This document shows, piece after piece, positions 44,971 to 53,742 of a stretch of DNA of 64,000 bases (position 1 is the stretch's first letter; each line of letters opens with the position of its first letter). The stretch lies in contig NZ_ML703270.1 in the NCBI RefSeq assembly GCF_008520305.1, positions 38,005 through 102,004 of the forward strand. The letters are read 5' to 3'. Under the pieces are notes generated by a model. It did no database searches and was not told the DNA's origin. It saw nothing but the letters and a program-made list of their open reading frames with translations. This DNA comes from Mesorhizobium sp. SARCC-RB16n. Its GTDB lineage: Bacteria; Pseudomonadota; Alphaproteobacteria; Rhizobiales; Rhizobiaceae. Position numbers and translations under genes: made by a program.

Positions 44971-45947
44971 AGATCACCTCCGCCGACCAATCCGAGATGC
45001 GAGCGCAACGTCGTTCCGCGATAGCTCTTCCGAAACAGGCCGCGTCGCCGTAGCTCCGGCAAAACGCGGTCGACGAAATCGTCGAGCACCGAAGGCTGCG
45101 CGGGTATCAGGATATTGAACCCGTCGCAGGTTTTCGCCCGGAATTGTTCCTCCAGCCTGTCGGCGACGGCGGCCGGCCTATAAGCGGCGGCTAGCGTGAT
45201 GGTCGTCAGCACCTTCACGGCATCCGGCTCGTGCCTGGCGGCCATGACGCGGCGCTTCAGATCGTCATAACGTGCTTTCGCACCTTCTGCCGGTCCGTCT
45301 TCCAGCAACATGACATCGGCCGTGCGGGCAGCAATATCCAGGTCCGCCGCCGCCAGGCCCGACAGCGCCAGCACCGGCATGTCCTGCGGCGAGCGCGCGA
45401 CGTTCAGCGGGCCGCGCACGGAAAAGAACGCACCCTTGTGGTCGAGCAGGTGCATCTTTTCGGGGTCATGGAAGCGGCCGCCGCTCTTGTCGAACAAGAG
45501 CGCGTCCGCATCCCAGCCGTCCCACAGGCCTTGGACGATGCCGATATATTCCTCGGTGCGGCGGCGAAAATCGTCGTCGGAGAACCCTTCCGGCCGGCTG
45601 AAATTGCCTGCTTCCCGTGGCGCTTGCATCATTGTCGCATTCCAGCCGGCGCGGCCATGGCTGATGATGTCGAGCGAGGCAAAGCGGCGCGCCAGATTGT
45701 AGGGCTGGTGGGTAACAGTCGAGGCTGCGGCGAGAAGGCCGATCTTCTCGGTCACGGTCGCCAGCGCGGCGACGAGAGTGGTCGCTTCGAACGGACTGCT
45801 CGACCGCTCGTCGCCCGGCAAGGAGTCCGAGATGATGACCATGTCGATACTGGCCGTCTCCGCGTTCCGTACCAAGGCTGCTATCTCGCCGAATGTCAGG
45901 CCGGCCTGCCCTGTGGAAGCAATGTCGAGCGAAACGGCGAGATGCAT
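44967..45947 (-). CDS. LLM-class FMN-dependent monooxygenase, copy 2
   Basis: The protein has about 326 residues. It opens MHLAVSLDI, contains DIISHGRAGWNATM, and ends GLFRKSYRGTTLRSHLGL, which matches the end of the neighbouring LLM protein. It is about 90 residues shorter than its partner. The ATG at 45947 is preferred to an ATG at 45986 because the family begins there. Its stop overlaps the next gene (ATGA). The pair probably forms an operon and perhaps a two-step or two-component oxidation; the substrate is unknown. Confidence 0.8.
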   Translation of the reverse strand: MHLAVSLDIASTGQAGLTFGEIAALVRNAETASIDMVIISDSLPGDERSSSPFEATTLVAALATVTEKIGLLAAASTVTHQPYNLARRFASLDIISHGRAGWNATMMQAPREAGNFSRPEGFSDDDFRRRTEEYIGIVQGLWDGWDADALLFDKSGGRFHDPEKMHLLDHKGAFFSVRGPLNVARSPQDMPVLALSGLAAADLDIAARTADVMLLEDGPAEGAKARYDDLKRRVMAARHEPDAVKVLTTITLAAAYRPAAVADRLEEQFRAKTCDGFNILIPAQPSVLDDFVDRVLPELRRRGLFRKSYRGTTLRSHLGLVGGGDL

Positions 45948-46048
45948 TTGCGGCCCATTTGGCTGCCAGCGACGTCGCGCAGCCATCCGGCTACCAACCT
46001 AGGCTGGCTTGCGCGTAAGGCAACCGGATCAGATGGGCCAAGAGGCCA

Positions 46049-46969
46049 TCACTTGCCGGCCAGAATGTCCTTGATCAGCCGCTGGCAGCGCTCCGCCATG
46101 AAGTCGAGCAGGAGCCGCACCTTGGGATCCTGCAGCTTCTTGTGTGGATAGACGGCCGCGAACTGCACCGGAGTCGGCGGGGTGCTGGTCAGGATCACTT
46201 TCAGCCGGCGGTCGCGAATGAACGGCTCAACCTCGAAGCGCGGCTTGTTGATGATGCCGCGCCCCGACAGGGCCCAACCTGTCAGCACGTCGCCGTCGTC
46301 GGTGTCGTAGGGGCCATGCACCTCGAATTTCTGCGGGCCAGCCGGCGTTTGCAAGGTCCAGACATATTCGCGCGCGCCGGAATAGCGCAGCATCAGGCAG
46401 TCATGCTTCCTGCCGATCAGCTCCTGCGGCTCCATCGGCTCGCCGCGCGCCTCCAGATATCTGGGTGCGGCGACCAGCACACGCTCGCATTCCATGATGC
46501 CGCGCATCCGAAGACTGGAATCTTCGATGATGCCGAGCCGGAAGGCGACGTCGATGCCTTCCTTCATGATGTCGACATTGTGGTCCGAGAGCCTGAGCCG
46601 CACCTCGATGTCAGGGTATTTGTCGTGGAAATCGGGAATGCCCGAGGCCACCAGCCGGCGCCCGAGGCCGAGCGGTGCGGTGACGCGGATGGTTCCGCGT
46701 GGCTGGCCGGACAGGGCAGAAACCGCGGCTTCCGCCTCGGTGATCGCCTCCAGCACCTGCTTGGCGCCGGAATAGAAAACAGTGCCGTGTTCGGTCGGCA
46801 TCAATTGCCGGGTGGTGCGGTTGAACAGCCGCACGCCGAGATGCTTCTCCAATTCCTTGATGCGATTGGAGGCGACAGCCGGCGAAATGCGCATGTCGCG
46901 GCCCGCCGCCGACAGATTGCCGAGCTCGACGACACGGACGAAGACGGCAATGTTGTCGAGATAGGCCAT
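46049..46969 (-). CDS. LysR-family regulator, probably of the purine genes
   Basis: This 306-residue LysR protein has an N-terminal helix-turn-helix (NLSAAGRDMRISPAVASNRI) and the usual effector-binding domain of two halves. It is divergent from puuD-guaD with 137 nt between the starts. That region contains a 9-bp inverted repeat GTGCGATGA/TCATCGCAC with centres about 38 bp apart. LysR regulators often control the divergent neighbour, so urate or a related purine may be the inducer. It could equally control the LLM genes downstream on its own strand. Confidence 0.83.
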   Translation of the reverse strand: MAYLDNIAVFVRVVELGNLSAAGRDMRISPAVASNRIKELEKHLGVRLFNRTTRQLMPTEHGTVFYSGAKQVLEAITEAEAAVSALSGQPRGTIRVTAPLGLGRRLVASGIPDFHDKYPDIEVRLRLSDHNVDIMKEGIDVAFRLGIIEDSSLRMRGIMECERVLVAAPRYLEARGEPMEPQELIGRKHDCLMLRYSGAREYVWTLQTPAGPQKFEVHGPYDTDDGDVLTGWALSGRGIINKPRFEVEPFIRDRRLKVILTSTPPTPVQFAAVYPHKKLQDPKVRLLLDFMAERCQRLIKDILAGK

Positions 46970-46996
46970 GAGTTTTCCGTGGCGTCACTGAGCTGC

Positions 46997-47043
46997 GTGC
47001 GATGAGCGTAGTATTTTCCATTTTTTTTTGAAAGTCATCGCAC
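46997..47043. promoter_or_regulatory. Inverted repeat in the LysR-puuD region
   Basis: GTGCGATGA (46997-47005) and TCATCGCAC (47035-47043) are perfect 9-bp inverted repeats with an AT-rich middle containing a run of nine T. They lie about midway between the two divergent starts. The right arm overlaps a TTTTTGAAAGT...TCGCAC block also found before hiuH. Confidence 0.55.
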
Positions 47044-47106
47044 ACCTCGCCTCTTTCCGTTTGCGCTCCAGTCCGTAAAGTCACCTGATCGGCAGGGACG
47101 ACTTCA

Positions 47107-48324
47107 ATGATGGATTTCGCTATTTTCTGGGACTGGCTGAGCTTTGCCGTGCGCTGGCTGCACGTCGTCACCGGAATCGCCTGGATCGGCTCGTCCTTCT
47201 ATTTCGTCGCGCTCGATCTTGGCTTGCGCCAACGACCCGGCATGCCGGTCGGTGCCTTCGGCGAGGAATGGCAGGTGCATGGCGGCGGCTTCTACCACAT
47301 CCAGAAATATCTGGTGGCGCCTGCCGAGATGCCCGAGCACCTGACCTGGTTCAAATGGGAATCCTACGCCACCTGGCTGTCCGGCTTCGCCATGCTGTGC
47401 GTGGTTTATTACGCCGGCGCGGACCTGTTCCTGATCGATCCCAATGTGCTGCCGATGTCGGTGCCGGTTGGCATCCTGCTGTCGATGGCCACGATCGGCG
47501 TCGGCTGGGTCGGCTATGATCTTTTGTGCCGCTCGCCGCTCGGTAAAAGCGACACCGGCCTGATGCTGGTGCTCTATGGCGTGCTGGTCTTCATCGCCTG
47601 GGGGCTGACGCATCTGTTCACCGGCCGCGCCGCCTTCCTGCATCTGGGCGCCATCACCGCGACAATCATGTCGGCCAATGTCTTCATGGTCATCATCCCC
47701 AATCAGAAGATCGTCGTCGCCGACCTCATCGCCGGCCGCAAGCCCGATCCGAAATACGGCAAGATCGCCAAGCAGCGTTCGCTTCACAACAACTACCTGA
47801 CGTTGCCGGTGCTGTTCCTGATGCTGTCGAACCATTATCCGCTGGCTTTCGGCACGCAGTTCAACTGGGTCATCGCGTCGCTGGTGTTCATCATCGGTAT
47901 CCTGATCCGCCATTATTTCAACACCGTGCACAAGCGTGCCGGTAATCCGCACTGGACGTGGCTGGGCGCCCTTGTCCTGTTCCTCATCATCATCTGGCTG
48001 TCGACCGTGCCGAAGGTGCTGACCGGCGAACCGAAGGCCTCCGCCTCGGCGGACATCTATATCGCCTCGGCGCATTTTCCCGCCGTTCGCGACACCGTGC
48101 TCGGCCGCTGCTCGATGTGCCATGCGCAGGAGCCGGTCTATGAGGGCATCTACCACGCGCCCAAGGGAGTGATGCTCGATACCGACGCCAACATCGCCAA
48201 CCACGCTCGCGAGATTTATCTTCAAGCCGGCCGCAGCCACGCCATGCCGCCCGCCAACGTCAGCCAGATATCGGACAAGGAACGGGCGCTGCTGGTAGCC
48301 TGGTTCGAAGGCGCGGGGAAATAG
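47107..48324 (+). CDS. puuD: Membrane urate hydroxylase/oxidase PuuD
   Basis: The protein has 405 residues. About eight membrane segments occupy the first 310 residues, starting with WLHVVTGIAWIGSSFYF, which carries conserved histidine of the family. A cytochrome c domain with CSMCH follows near residue 337 and ends with the methionine region SHAMPPANV. It oxidises urate to 5-hydroxyisourate and passes electrons to the respiratory chain, replacing soluble uricase. AGGGACG precedes the first of two ATGs. guaD follows after 2 nt. Confidence 0.91.
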   Translation: MMDFAIFWDWLSFAVRWLHVVTGIAWIGSSFYFVALDLGLRQRPGMPVGAFGEEWQVHGGGFYHIQKYLVAPAEMPEHLTWFKWESYATWLSGFAMLCVVYYAGADLFLIDPNVLPMSVPVGILLSMATIGVGWVGYDLLCRSPLGKSDTGLMLVLYGVLVFIAWGLTHLFTGRAAFLHLGAITATIMSANVFMVIIPNQKIVVADLIAGRKPDPKYGKIAKQRSLHNNYLTLPVLFLMLSNHYPLAFGTQFNWVIASLVFIIGILIRHYFNTVHKRAGNPHWTWLGALVLFLIIIWLSTVPKVLTGEPKASASADIYIASAHFPAVRDTVLGRCSMCHAQEPVYEGIYHAPKGVMLDTDANIANHAREIYLQAGRSHAMPPANVSQISDKERALLVAWFEGAGK

Positions 48325-48326
48325 GC

Positions 48327-49640
48327 ATGACCTCGACACTTCTGCGCGGCCGCACGCTGTTCTTCGTGCGCTGGCCGCAAACCATCGACGACCATTCCGC
48401 CTGGCGCTACGAGGAGGATGGCGGCCTGCTGATAAGGGACGGCAGGATCGTTGCATCAGGCACCTATGCCGATGTCGAGAAACAGGCCGGTGAAGGCGTA
48501 AGAAAGATCGATCACCGGCCGCATCTGTTGCTGCCGGGCTTCATCGATGCCCATGTGCATTTCCCGCAGATGCAGATCATCGCTTCCTATGGCGCCGAAC
48601 TGCTCGACTGGCTGAACACCTACACCTTTCCCGAGGAAACAAAATTCGCCAACGCGCAGCATGGCCGCCGCATCGCGCGGCTGTTCCTTGACGAGACGGT
48701 GCGCCATGGCACCACGACGGTTGCCGCCTATTGCTCGGTACACAAGGCCTCGGCGGAAGCCTTCTTCGCCGAGTCGCATGCGCGCGACATGCTCAACATC
48801 GCCGGCAAGGTGATGATGGACCGCAATGCGCCCGACGGCGTGCTCGATACGCCGCAATCTGGCTATGACGACACCAAGGCACTGATCGCGGAGTGGCACG
48901 GCAAGGGGCGGCAGCACTATGCCATCACGCCGCGCTTCGCCATCACCTCTTCACCGGAGCAGATGGAGATGGCCGGCGCGCTGTGCCGCGAATACCCTGG
49001 CCTGCATATGCAGACGCATCTGTCGGAAAACCACGCCGAGATCGCCTTCACGCAACAGCTTTACCCCTGGTCGCGCGACTACACCGATGTCTACGAACAT
49101 TATGGGCTGCTGGGCAAAAAGAGCCTGTTCGGCCACTGCATCCATCTGTCGGAGCGTGAGGCGGACGCGCTGTCGGACAGCGGTTCGGTGGCCGTGTTCT
49201 GCCCGACCTCGAACCTGTTTCTCGGCTCAGGCTTGTTCGACTATCAGCGCTTTCGCCGCCGCGACAAGCCGTTGCGCATAGCGGCCGCCACGGATGTCGG
49301 CGGCGGCACCAACTATTCCATGCTGCGCACCATGGACGAGGGTTACAAGGTGATCGCGCTGAACGGCGAGAAGCTGAACCCGTTCCAGTCGTTCTGGCAG
49401 CTGACACGCGGCAACGCCGAGGCGCTGTCGGTGGTGGACAAGATCGGCACGCTGGACGAAGGCACCGATGCCGACATCGTCGTCCTCGACGCCAGGGCAA
49501 CGCCGGCGATGCGGCTCCGGATGGAAACGGTCGAGACGCTGGCGCAGGAGTTGTTCCTGCTGCAGACGCTGGGCGACGACCGCGCGGTGCGCGAGGTCTA
49601 TGTCGCGGGGCGGCCTGCCAAGAGCGACATCGCAATTTAG
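48327..49640 (+). CDS. guaD: Guanine deaminase GuaD
   Basis: This 437-residue amidohydrolase has PGFIDAHVHFPQ (metal-binding His-x-His), QTHLSEN with a further His, and TDVGGGTNYSM with the catalytic Asp. These fit guanine deaminase, which converts guanine to xanthine, the substrate of the nearby XdhAB. It lies 2 nt after puuD on the same transcript. The 75-nt gap after it leads to a UPF0303 gene. Confidence 0.9.
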   Translation: MTSTLLRGRTLFFVRWPQTIDDHSAWRYEEDGGLLIRDGRIVASGTYADVEKQAGEGVRKIDHRPHLLLPGFIDAHVHFPQMQIIASYGAELLDWLNTYTFPEETKFANAQHGRRIARLFLDETVRHGTTTVAAYCSVHKASAEAFFAESHARDMLNIAGKVMMDRNAPDGVLDTPQSGYDDTKALIAEWHGKGRQHYAITPRFAITSSPEQMEMAGALCREYPGLHMQTHLSENHAEIAFTQQLYPWSRDYTDVYEHYGLLGKKSLFGHCIHLSEREADALSDSGSVAVFCPTSNLFLGSGLFDYQRFRRRDKPLRIAAATDVGGGTNYSMLRTMDEGYKVIALNGEKLNPFQSFWQLTRGNAEALSVVDKIGTLDEGTDADIVVLDARATPAMRLRMETVETLAQELFLLQTLGDDRAVREVYVAGRPAKSDIAI

Positions 49641-49715
49641 CACTGCGGTGTGTTCCAGCTTGACCCGGCGGCAGCCATCGGTCAAAGCGTGCGGCGAAGT
49701 TGACAGGGAAACGAC

Positions 49716-50213
49716 ATGGCCGTTGCTGACGACATCGCTCTGATCAAGAGACAGGAAGAGGCCCTTGTCTTCAAGGCCTTCGACGAGGCCGTCGCCTTCA
49801 AGCTCGGCTCGGCGATCCGTGACCGCGCGCTGGCTGAGAATCTGCCCGTCATTGTCGATATCAGGACTTTCGACCGGCCGCTTTTCTATGCCGCCATGCC
49901 GGGTTCGAATGCTTCCAACCCCGATTGGGCGCGGCGCAAGATCAATGTCGTGAAGCGCTATCTCAGAAGCACTTATCGTCTGGTGCTGGAGCAGCAGCGC
50001 TCCGACCGCACCTTCAAGATCGGCGAGGGGCTCGATATTGCGGACTATGTGCTCGCCGGCGGCGGCTTCCCGGTCACGGTCAAGGGCGCCGGTGTCATCG
50101 GTGTGATCGCGGTGTCCGGCCTGCCGGAGCGCCAGGATCATGGCGTGGTGGTCGATGCGCTGTGCGATCACCTGGGCGTGGACAGGCGCGAACTGGCGCT
50201 GTCCGCGGAATGA
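49716..50213 (+). CDS. UPF0303/GlcG-HbpS-like protein
   Basis: The product has 165 residues. It contains VIVDIRTFDRPLFYAAMPGS and GGGFPVTVKGAGVIGVIAVSGLPE split over the second half, characteristic of the UPF0303 branch of the GlcG/HbpS heme-degrading-domain superfamily. The biochemical role is not established; some relatives bind heme or cobalamin-type ligands, and GlcG genes accompany glycolate oxidation. The stop overlaps the glycerate kinase start (ATGA), which ties the gene to glyoxylate or glycerate use here. No signal peptide or membrane segment is present. Confidence 0.72.
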   Translation: MAVADDIALIKRQEEALVFKAFDEAVAFKLGSAIRDRALAENLPVIVDIRTFDRPLFYAAMPGSNASNPDWARRKINVVKRYLRSTYRLVLEQQRSDRTFKIGEGLDIADYVLAGGGFPVTVKGAGVIGVIAVSGLPERQDHGVVVDALCDHLGVDRRELALSAE

Positions 50214-51475
50214 CCGAACCCGATCCCAAGGCTTTTCTTATCTCGATCTTCGATGCGGCCGTCGCCGCCGCCGATCCGGAGCGCACCATCCGTGACCATC
50301 TGCCGGCCAGGCCAAAGGGCCGCACCATCGTCATCGGCGCAGGCAAAGGCTCGGCGCAAATAGCGGCGGCGTTCGAGAGGGTCTGGGATGGCCCGATCGA
50401 AGGGCTGGTCGTCACCCGCTACGGCTATGGCGCCAAATGCGAGCGCATCGAGATCATCGAGGCGGCGCATCCGGTGCCGGACGCGGCCGGTCTCGAGGCC
50501 TCGCGTCAGCTGCTGGAGAAGGTGCGAGGGCTGACGGCGGACGATCTGGTCGTGGCGCTGATTTCCGGCGGCGGTTCGGCGCTGCTGCCGTCCCCAGCCG
50601 CCGGCCTGACACTGGCCGACGAGATCGCGGTCAACGAGGCGCTGCTCGCCTCCGGCGCGCCGATCGCGGCGATGAATACCATCCGCAAGCACCTCTCCAC
50701 CATCAAGGGCGGCCGGCTGGCTGCCGCCGCCTGGCCGGCCAAGGTGGTGTCGCTGGTGGTCTCAGACATTCCTGGCGACAATCCGGCCCTGGTCGCGTCC
50801 GGCCCGACCGTTCCCGATACTGGCAGCCGTGAAGACGCACTGGCCTCGATATCCGCCTATGGCATGAAACTGCCGGCCTCGGTGATGGCGCATATCCAGT
50901 CGCCGGAGGCCGATGCACCAGATCCCGAGGACGAGCGCTTTTCGCGCAACGAGGTGCATCTGATCGCCTCGGCTGGGGTGTCGCTGGAAGCGGCAGCAGT
51001 GGAGGCGAGGCGGCAAGGCATAGAAGCCGTCATCCTTTCCGATGCCATCGAAGGCGAAGCGCGCGAGGTCGGTGGAGTCCACGCCGCGATCGCCCGCGAA
51101 GTGGCGACGCGCAACCGGCCCTTTCAAAAGCCGGTTCTGATCCTCTCGGGCGGTGAGACCACCGTGACCCTGCGGGCCAAAGGCAAGGGCGGCCGCAACT
51201 CGGAATTCCTGCTCGCCTTCGCCATCGGCATCAATGGCGTAGAGGGCATTCACGCCCTTGCCGCCGATACTGACGGGATCGACGGTTCGGAAAACAATGC
51301 CGGCGCCTTCGCCGATGGTTCGACCGTCTCGCGCATGCGCGCGGCGGGCGTGGATGCCAAGGCGATGCTGGCCGGCAACAATGCCTGGACGGCTTTCAAC
51401 GCCATCGGCGATCTTTTCGTACCTGGCCCGACCGGCACGAATGTGAATGATCTCAGGGCAATTCTCGTTCGTTAG
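50210..51475 (+). CDS. gckA: Glycerate 2-kinase (MOFRL family)
   Basis: This 421-residue protein of the TtuD/GckA group has IVIGAGKGSAQIAAAFE, ISGGGSALLPSP and, in the C-terminal MOFRL domain, LSGGETTVT with GGRNSEFLLAFA. It phosphorylates glycerate to 2-phosphoglycerate with ATP. The frame is open from 49925, but the ATG at 50210 overlaps the previous stop and matches the family start. Its place after the purine genes fits the fate of glyoxylate from AllA, which can become glycerate through tartronate semialdehyde; those intermediate enzymes are not in the window. Confidence 0.88.
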   Translation: MTEPDPKAFLISIFDAAVAAADPERTIRDHLPARPKGRTIVIGAGKGSAQIAAAFERVWDGPIEGLVVTRYGYGAKCERIEIIEAAHPVPDAAGLEASRQLLEKVRGLTADDLVVALISGGGSALLPSPAAGLTLADEIAVNEALLASGAPIAAMNTIRKHLSTIKGGRLAAAAWPAKVVSLVVSDIPGDNPALVASGPTVPDTGSREDALASISAYGMKLPASVMAHIQSPEADAPDPEDERFSRNEVHLIASAGVSLEAAAVEARRQGIEAVILSDAIEGEAREVGGVHAAIAREVATRNRPFQKPVLILSGGETTVTLRAKGKGGRNSEFLLAFAIGINGVEGIHALAADTDGIDGSENNAGAFADGSTVSRMRAAGVDAKAMLAGNNAWTAFNAIGDLFVPGPTGTNVNDLRAILVR

Positions 51476-51484
51476 AACCGGCAA

Positions 51485-52264
51485 TTAAGCGGCCATCAGC
51501 TTCTTCACCTGTTTCATATCCTGCAAAAACCGCTCGCGCTCGGCCTCCTTGTCGGCGTGATCCCGAATGCGCAGGATGAAGGACGGATGGATGGTGACGA
51601 ACACCCGCAAACCATCCTCGCGCTCGATCACCTGGCCGCGCATCTTGGTCACCGGTATCGCCTTGCCAAGCAGGGATAGCGCCGCCGTCGCGCCGAGCGC
51701 CACGGCGAGGTTCGGCTTGATCAGGTCAAACTCTTGGTCCAGCCACCAGCGGCAGGCTTGAACCTCGCCGACATTGGGCTTGGAATGGATGCGCCGCTTG
51801 CCGCGCGGCTCGAATTTGAAGTGCTTGACCGCGTTGGTGACATAGACCTTCAGGCGATCGACCCCGGCATCGTCCAATATGGCATCCAGGATCTTGCCTG
51901 CCGGGCCGACGAATGGCTGGCCGGCGAGGTCTTCCTGGTCGCCCGGCTGTTCGCCGACAAAGATTACCTTGGCATTGTCAGGCCCTTCACCGAATACGGT
52001 CTGCGTCGCATTGCGCCAAAGCGGACAGCGGCGGCATCCCTTGGCGGCCTCGCGCAATTCGGAAACCGTGTCCGCGGCATCGTCATCAGGCGCCTCGGTG
52101 GGCTGCTGCTTCGGCCAGTGCCTCGCCTGCACCTTGGCGTGGTGCGGCGTCGTTGGCATCTTCGCAATCATATCTCTGGCGGCCTTGTCCGCTCCCGCGA
52201 TCAGGTGAGGAATGAACGAGGCCTCGGGAAGGTTCCGCCAATTTTCTGCCTGAAGCGCCGGCAC
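51485..52264 (-). CDS. udgX: UdgX-type uracil-DNA-binding protein
   Basis: The protein has up to 259 residues. The family 4-like uracil-DNA glycosylase core has GEQPGDQED at about 104-112, GKRRIHS at about 155-161 and HPS at about 226-228. The KRRIH insertion marks UdgX, which in Mycobacterium smegmatis attacks uracil in DNA and becomes covalently joined to the abasic sugar through this histidine (here His160). Cys77, Cys80 and Cys171 are candidate iron-sulfur ligands. The start is GTG at 52264; ATGs at 52171 and 52159 would remove an N-terminal extension. It follows the glutamine-synthetase-like gene by 56 nt. Confidence 0.87.
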   Translation of the reverse strand: MPALQAENWRNLPEASFIPHLIAGADKAARDMIAKMPTTPHHAKVQARHWPKQQPTEAPDDDAADTVSELREAAKGCRRCPLWRNATQTVFGEGPDNAKVIFVGEQPGDQEDLAGQPFVGPAGKILDAILDDAGVDRLKVYVTNAVKHFKFEPRGKRRIHSKPNVGEVQACRWWLDQEFDLIKPNLAVALGATAALSLLGKAIPVTKMRGQVIEREDGLRVFVTIHPSFILRIRDHADKEAERERFLQDMKQVKKLMAA

Positions 52265-52320
52265 GCCATCTCATTGATGATGACGGCGGAAAAAATGATT
52301 GCCGCCGGATCGTTCAGCCA

Positions 52321-53742
52321 TCACACTTCGTGCAGGTAAAGGTGATAGTCTAACTCGCTGACCGTGCGCGCCACGCGCAGGTATTCGGACTGCTTGATCG
52401 CCACGAAGGTGCGGTGCAGGTCCTCGCCGAGCGCGCCCTTCAGGAAGCTGGACGCCCTGGCCGCTTCGATGGCGGCGCGCCAATCCGCCGGCATCGTCGT
52501 GCGGGTGACGGCTGCCTCATAGCCATTGCCGGTCGTTTCGGGGCCAGGATCGAGCCCCTCGTCGAGGCCTTTGACGATGCCGGCGAGCACCGTCGCCGCG
52601 ATCAGATAGGGATTGGCGTCGACGCCGGACGGCCGATGCTCGATGCGCCGGTTCTTCGCATCGCCCGCCGGCACGCGCAACGCCACCGAGCGGTTGTTGA
52701 CGCCCCAGGTCGGTGCCACCGGTGCGTAGGATTGCGAGACGAAACGGCGCCAGGAATTGGCGTGCGGCGCAAACACCAGCATCGATTCCGCCATCGTCTG
52801 GATCAGGCCACCGAGGCCACGCAGCAGCGGCAGCGACCAGCTTTCGCCGGCGGCTTCCGAAAAGACGTTTCGGCCGTCCCTGTCCTGCAGCGAGACGTGG
52901 AAATGCATGCCCGAGCCGGCATATTTCTCGATCGGCTTGGCCATGAAACAGGCGGTGACGCCGTGGCGGCGCGCCTGCGCCCGCACCAGCCGCTTCAGCA
53001 TGACCAGATCGTCTGCCGCCCGCATCACGTCCTTGCGGTAGTTCAGCGTCAATTCGTACTGGCCAGGCGCATATTCGGAAATCACCGTCTCGGCCGGAAT
53101 GCCTTGCGCCTTGGCGGCGGCATAGATGTCGGAGAACAGCGGCTCCATGCCGTGCAGATGGTCGACGGAATAAACCTCGGTCTTGCCCGAGATGCGGCCG
53201 TCGAGCACCGCGCGCGCCGGCTGCACCTTGCCGTCGGCATCGCGCTCATTGGCCAGCAGAAAGAACTCCAGTTCGAAGGCGCCAGCCGGATGGAGGCGCT
53301 TGGCCGCCAGTATGTCTACCTGCCGGGCAAGCGCCAGCCGCGGGTCCGACGACATGGGCTGGCCGTCGAGATGGTACATCGCCATCAGCACCTGGCCGCG
53401 CGGCGGGTTCGTGCCATAAAGCGGCACCAGCGTGCCTGGAATCGGCCATGCCCTGAGATCGCCGTCGCCGCTATCCCAGATCAGCCCGGTTTCGTGCACA
53501 TCCTCGCCGGTGATGTCGAGGCCGAGGATCGAGATTGGCATGTGCCGGCCGCCATCGAAAATGCTTTTCAGCTCGTGCCGGCGCACGATCTTGCCACGCC
53601 CGACGCCATTGGCGTCGGTCAGCACGATATCGAAGGCCTCGATCTCGGGATGGGCGTCGAGGAAGGCCTGCGCCTCGGTGGGCGTGGAGCCCGAAGGTGA
53701 AGTCATGATGGAACTCGGGTTTGGCTTGGTGGCTTGTCTCAT
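52321..53742 (-). CDS. Glutamine-synthetase-like ligase (gamma-glutamylpolyamine synthetase type)
   Basis: This 473-residue class I glutamine synthetase homologue has GAFELEFFLL, SGMHFHVSLQD and NNRSVALRVPAG, as well as RIEHRPSGVDANPYL. These sites bind ATP, metal and glutamate. The protein resembles PuuA and related gamma-glutamyl-amine ligases more than GlnA. Its ATG overlaps the stop of the aminotransferase gene (ATGA). The pairing of such a ligase with a class III aminotransferase is common in amine or polyamine catabolism, but the amine used here is not known. Confidence 0.78.
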   Translation of the reverse strand: MRQATKPNPSSIMTSPSGSTPTEAQAFLDAHPEIEAFDIVLTDANGVGRGKIVRRHELKSIFDGGRHMPISILGLDITGEDVHETGLIWDSGDGDLRAWPIPGTLVPLYGTNPPRGQVLMAMYHLDGQPMSSDPRLALARQVDILAAKRLHPAGAFELEFFLLANERDADGKVQPARAVLDGRISGKTEVYSVDHLHGMEPLFSDIYAAAKAQGIPAETVISEYAPGQYELTLNYRKDVMRAADDLVMLKRLVRAQARRHGVTACFMAKPIEKYAGSGMHFHVSLQDRDGRNVFSEAAGESWSLPLLRGLGGLIQTMAESMLVFAPHANSWRRFVSQSYAPVAPTWGVNNRSVALRVPAGDAKNRRIEHRPSGVDANPYLIAATVLAGIVKGLDEGLDPGPETTGNGYEAAVTRTTMPADWRAAIEAARASSFLKGALGEDLHRTFVAIKQSEYLRVARTVSELDYHLYLHEV

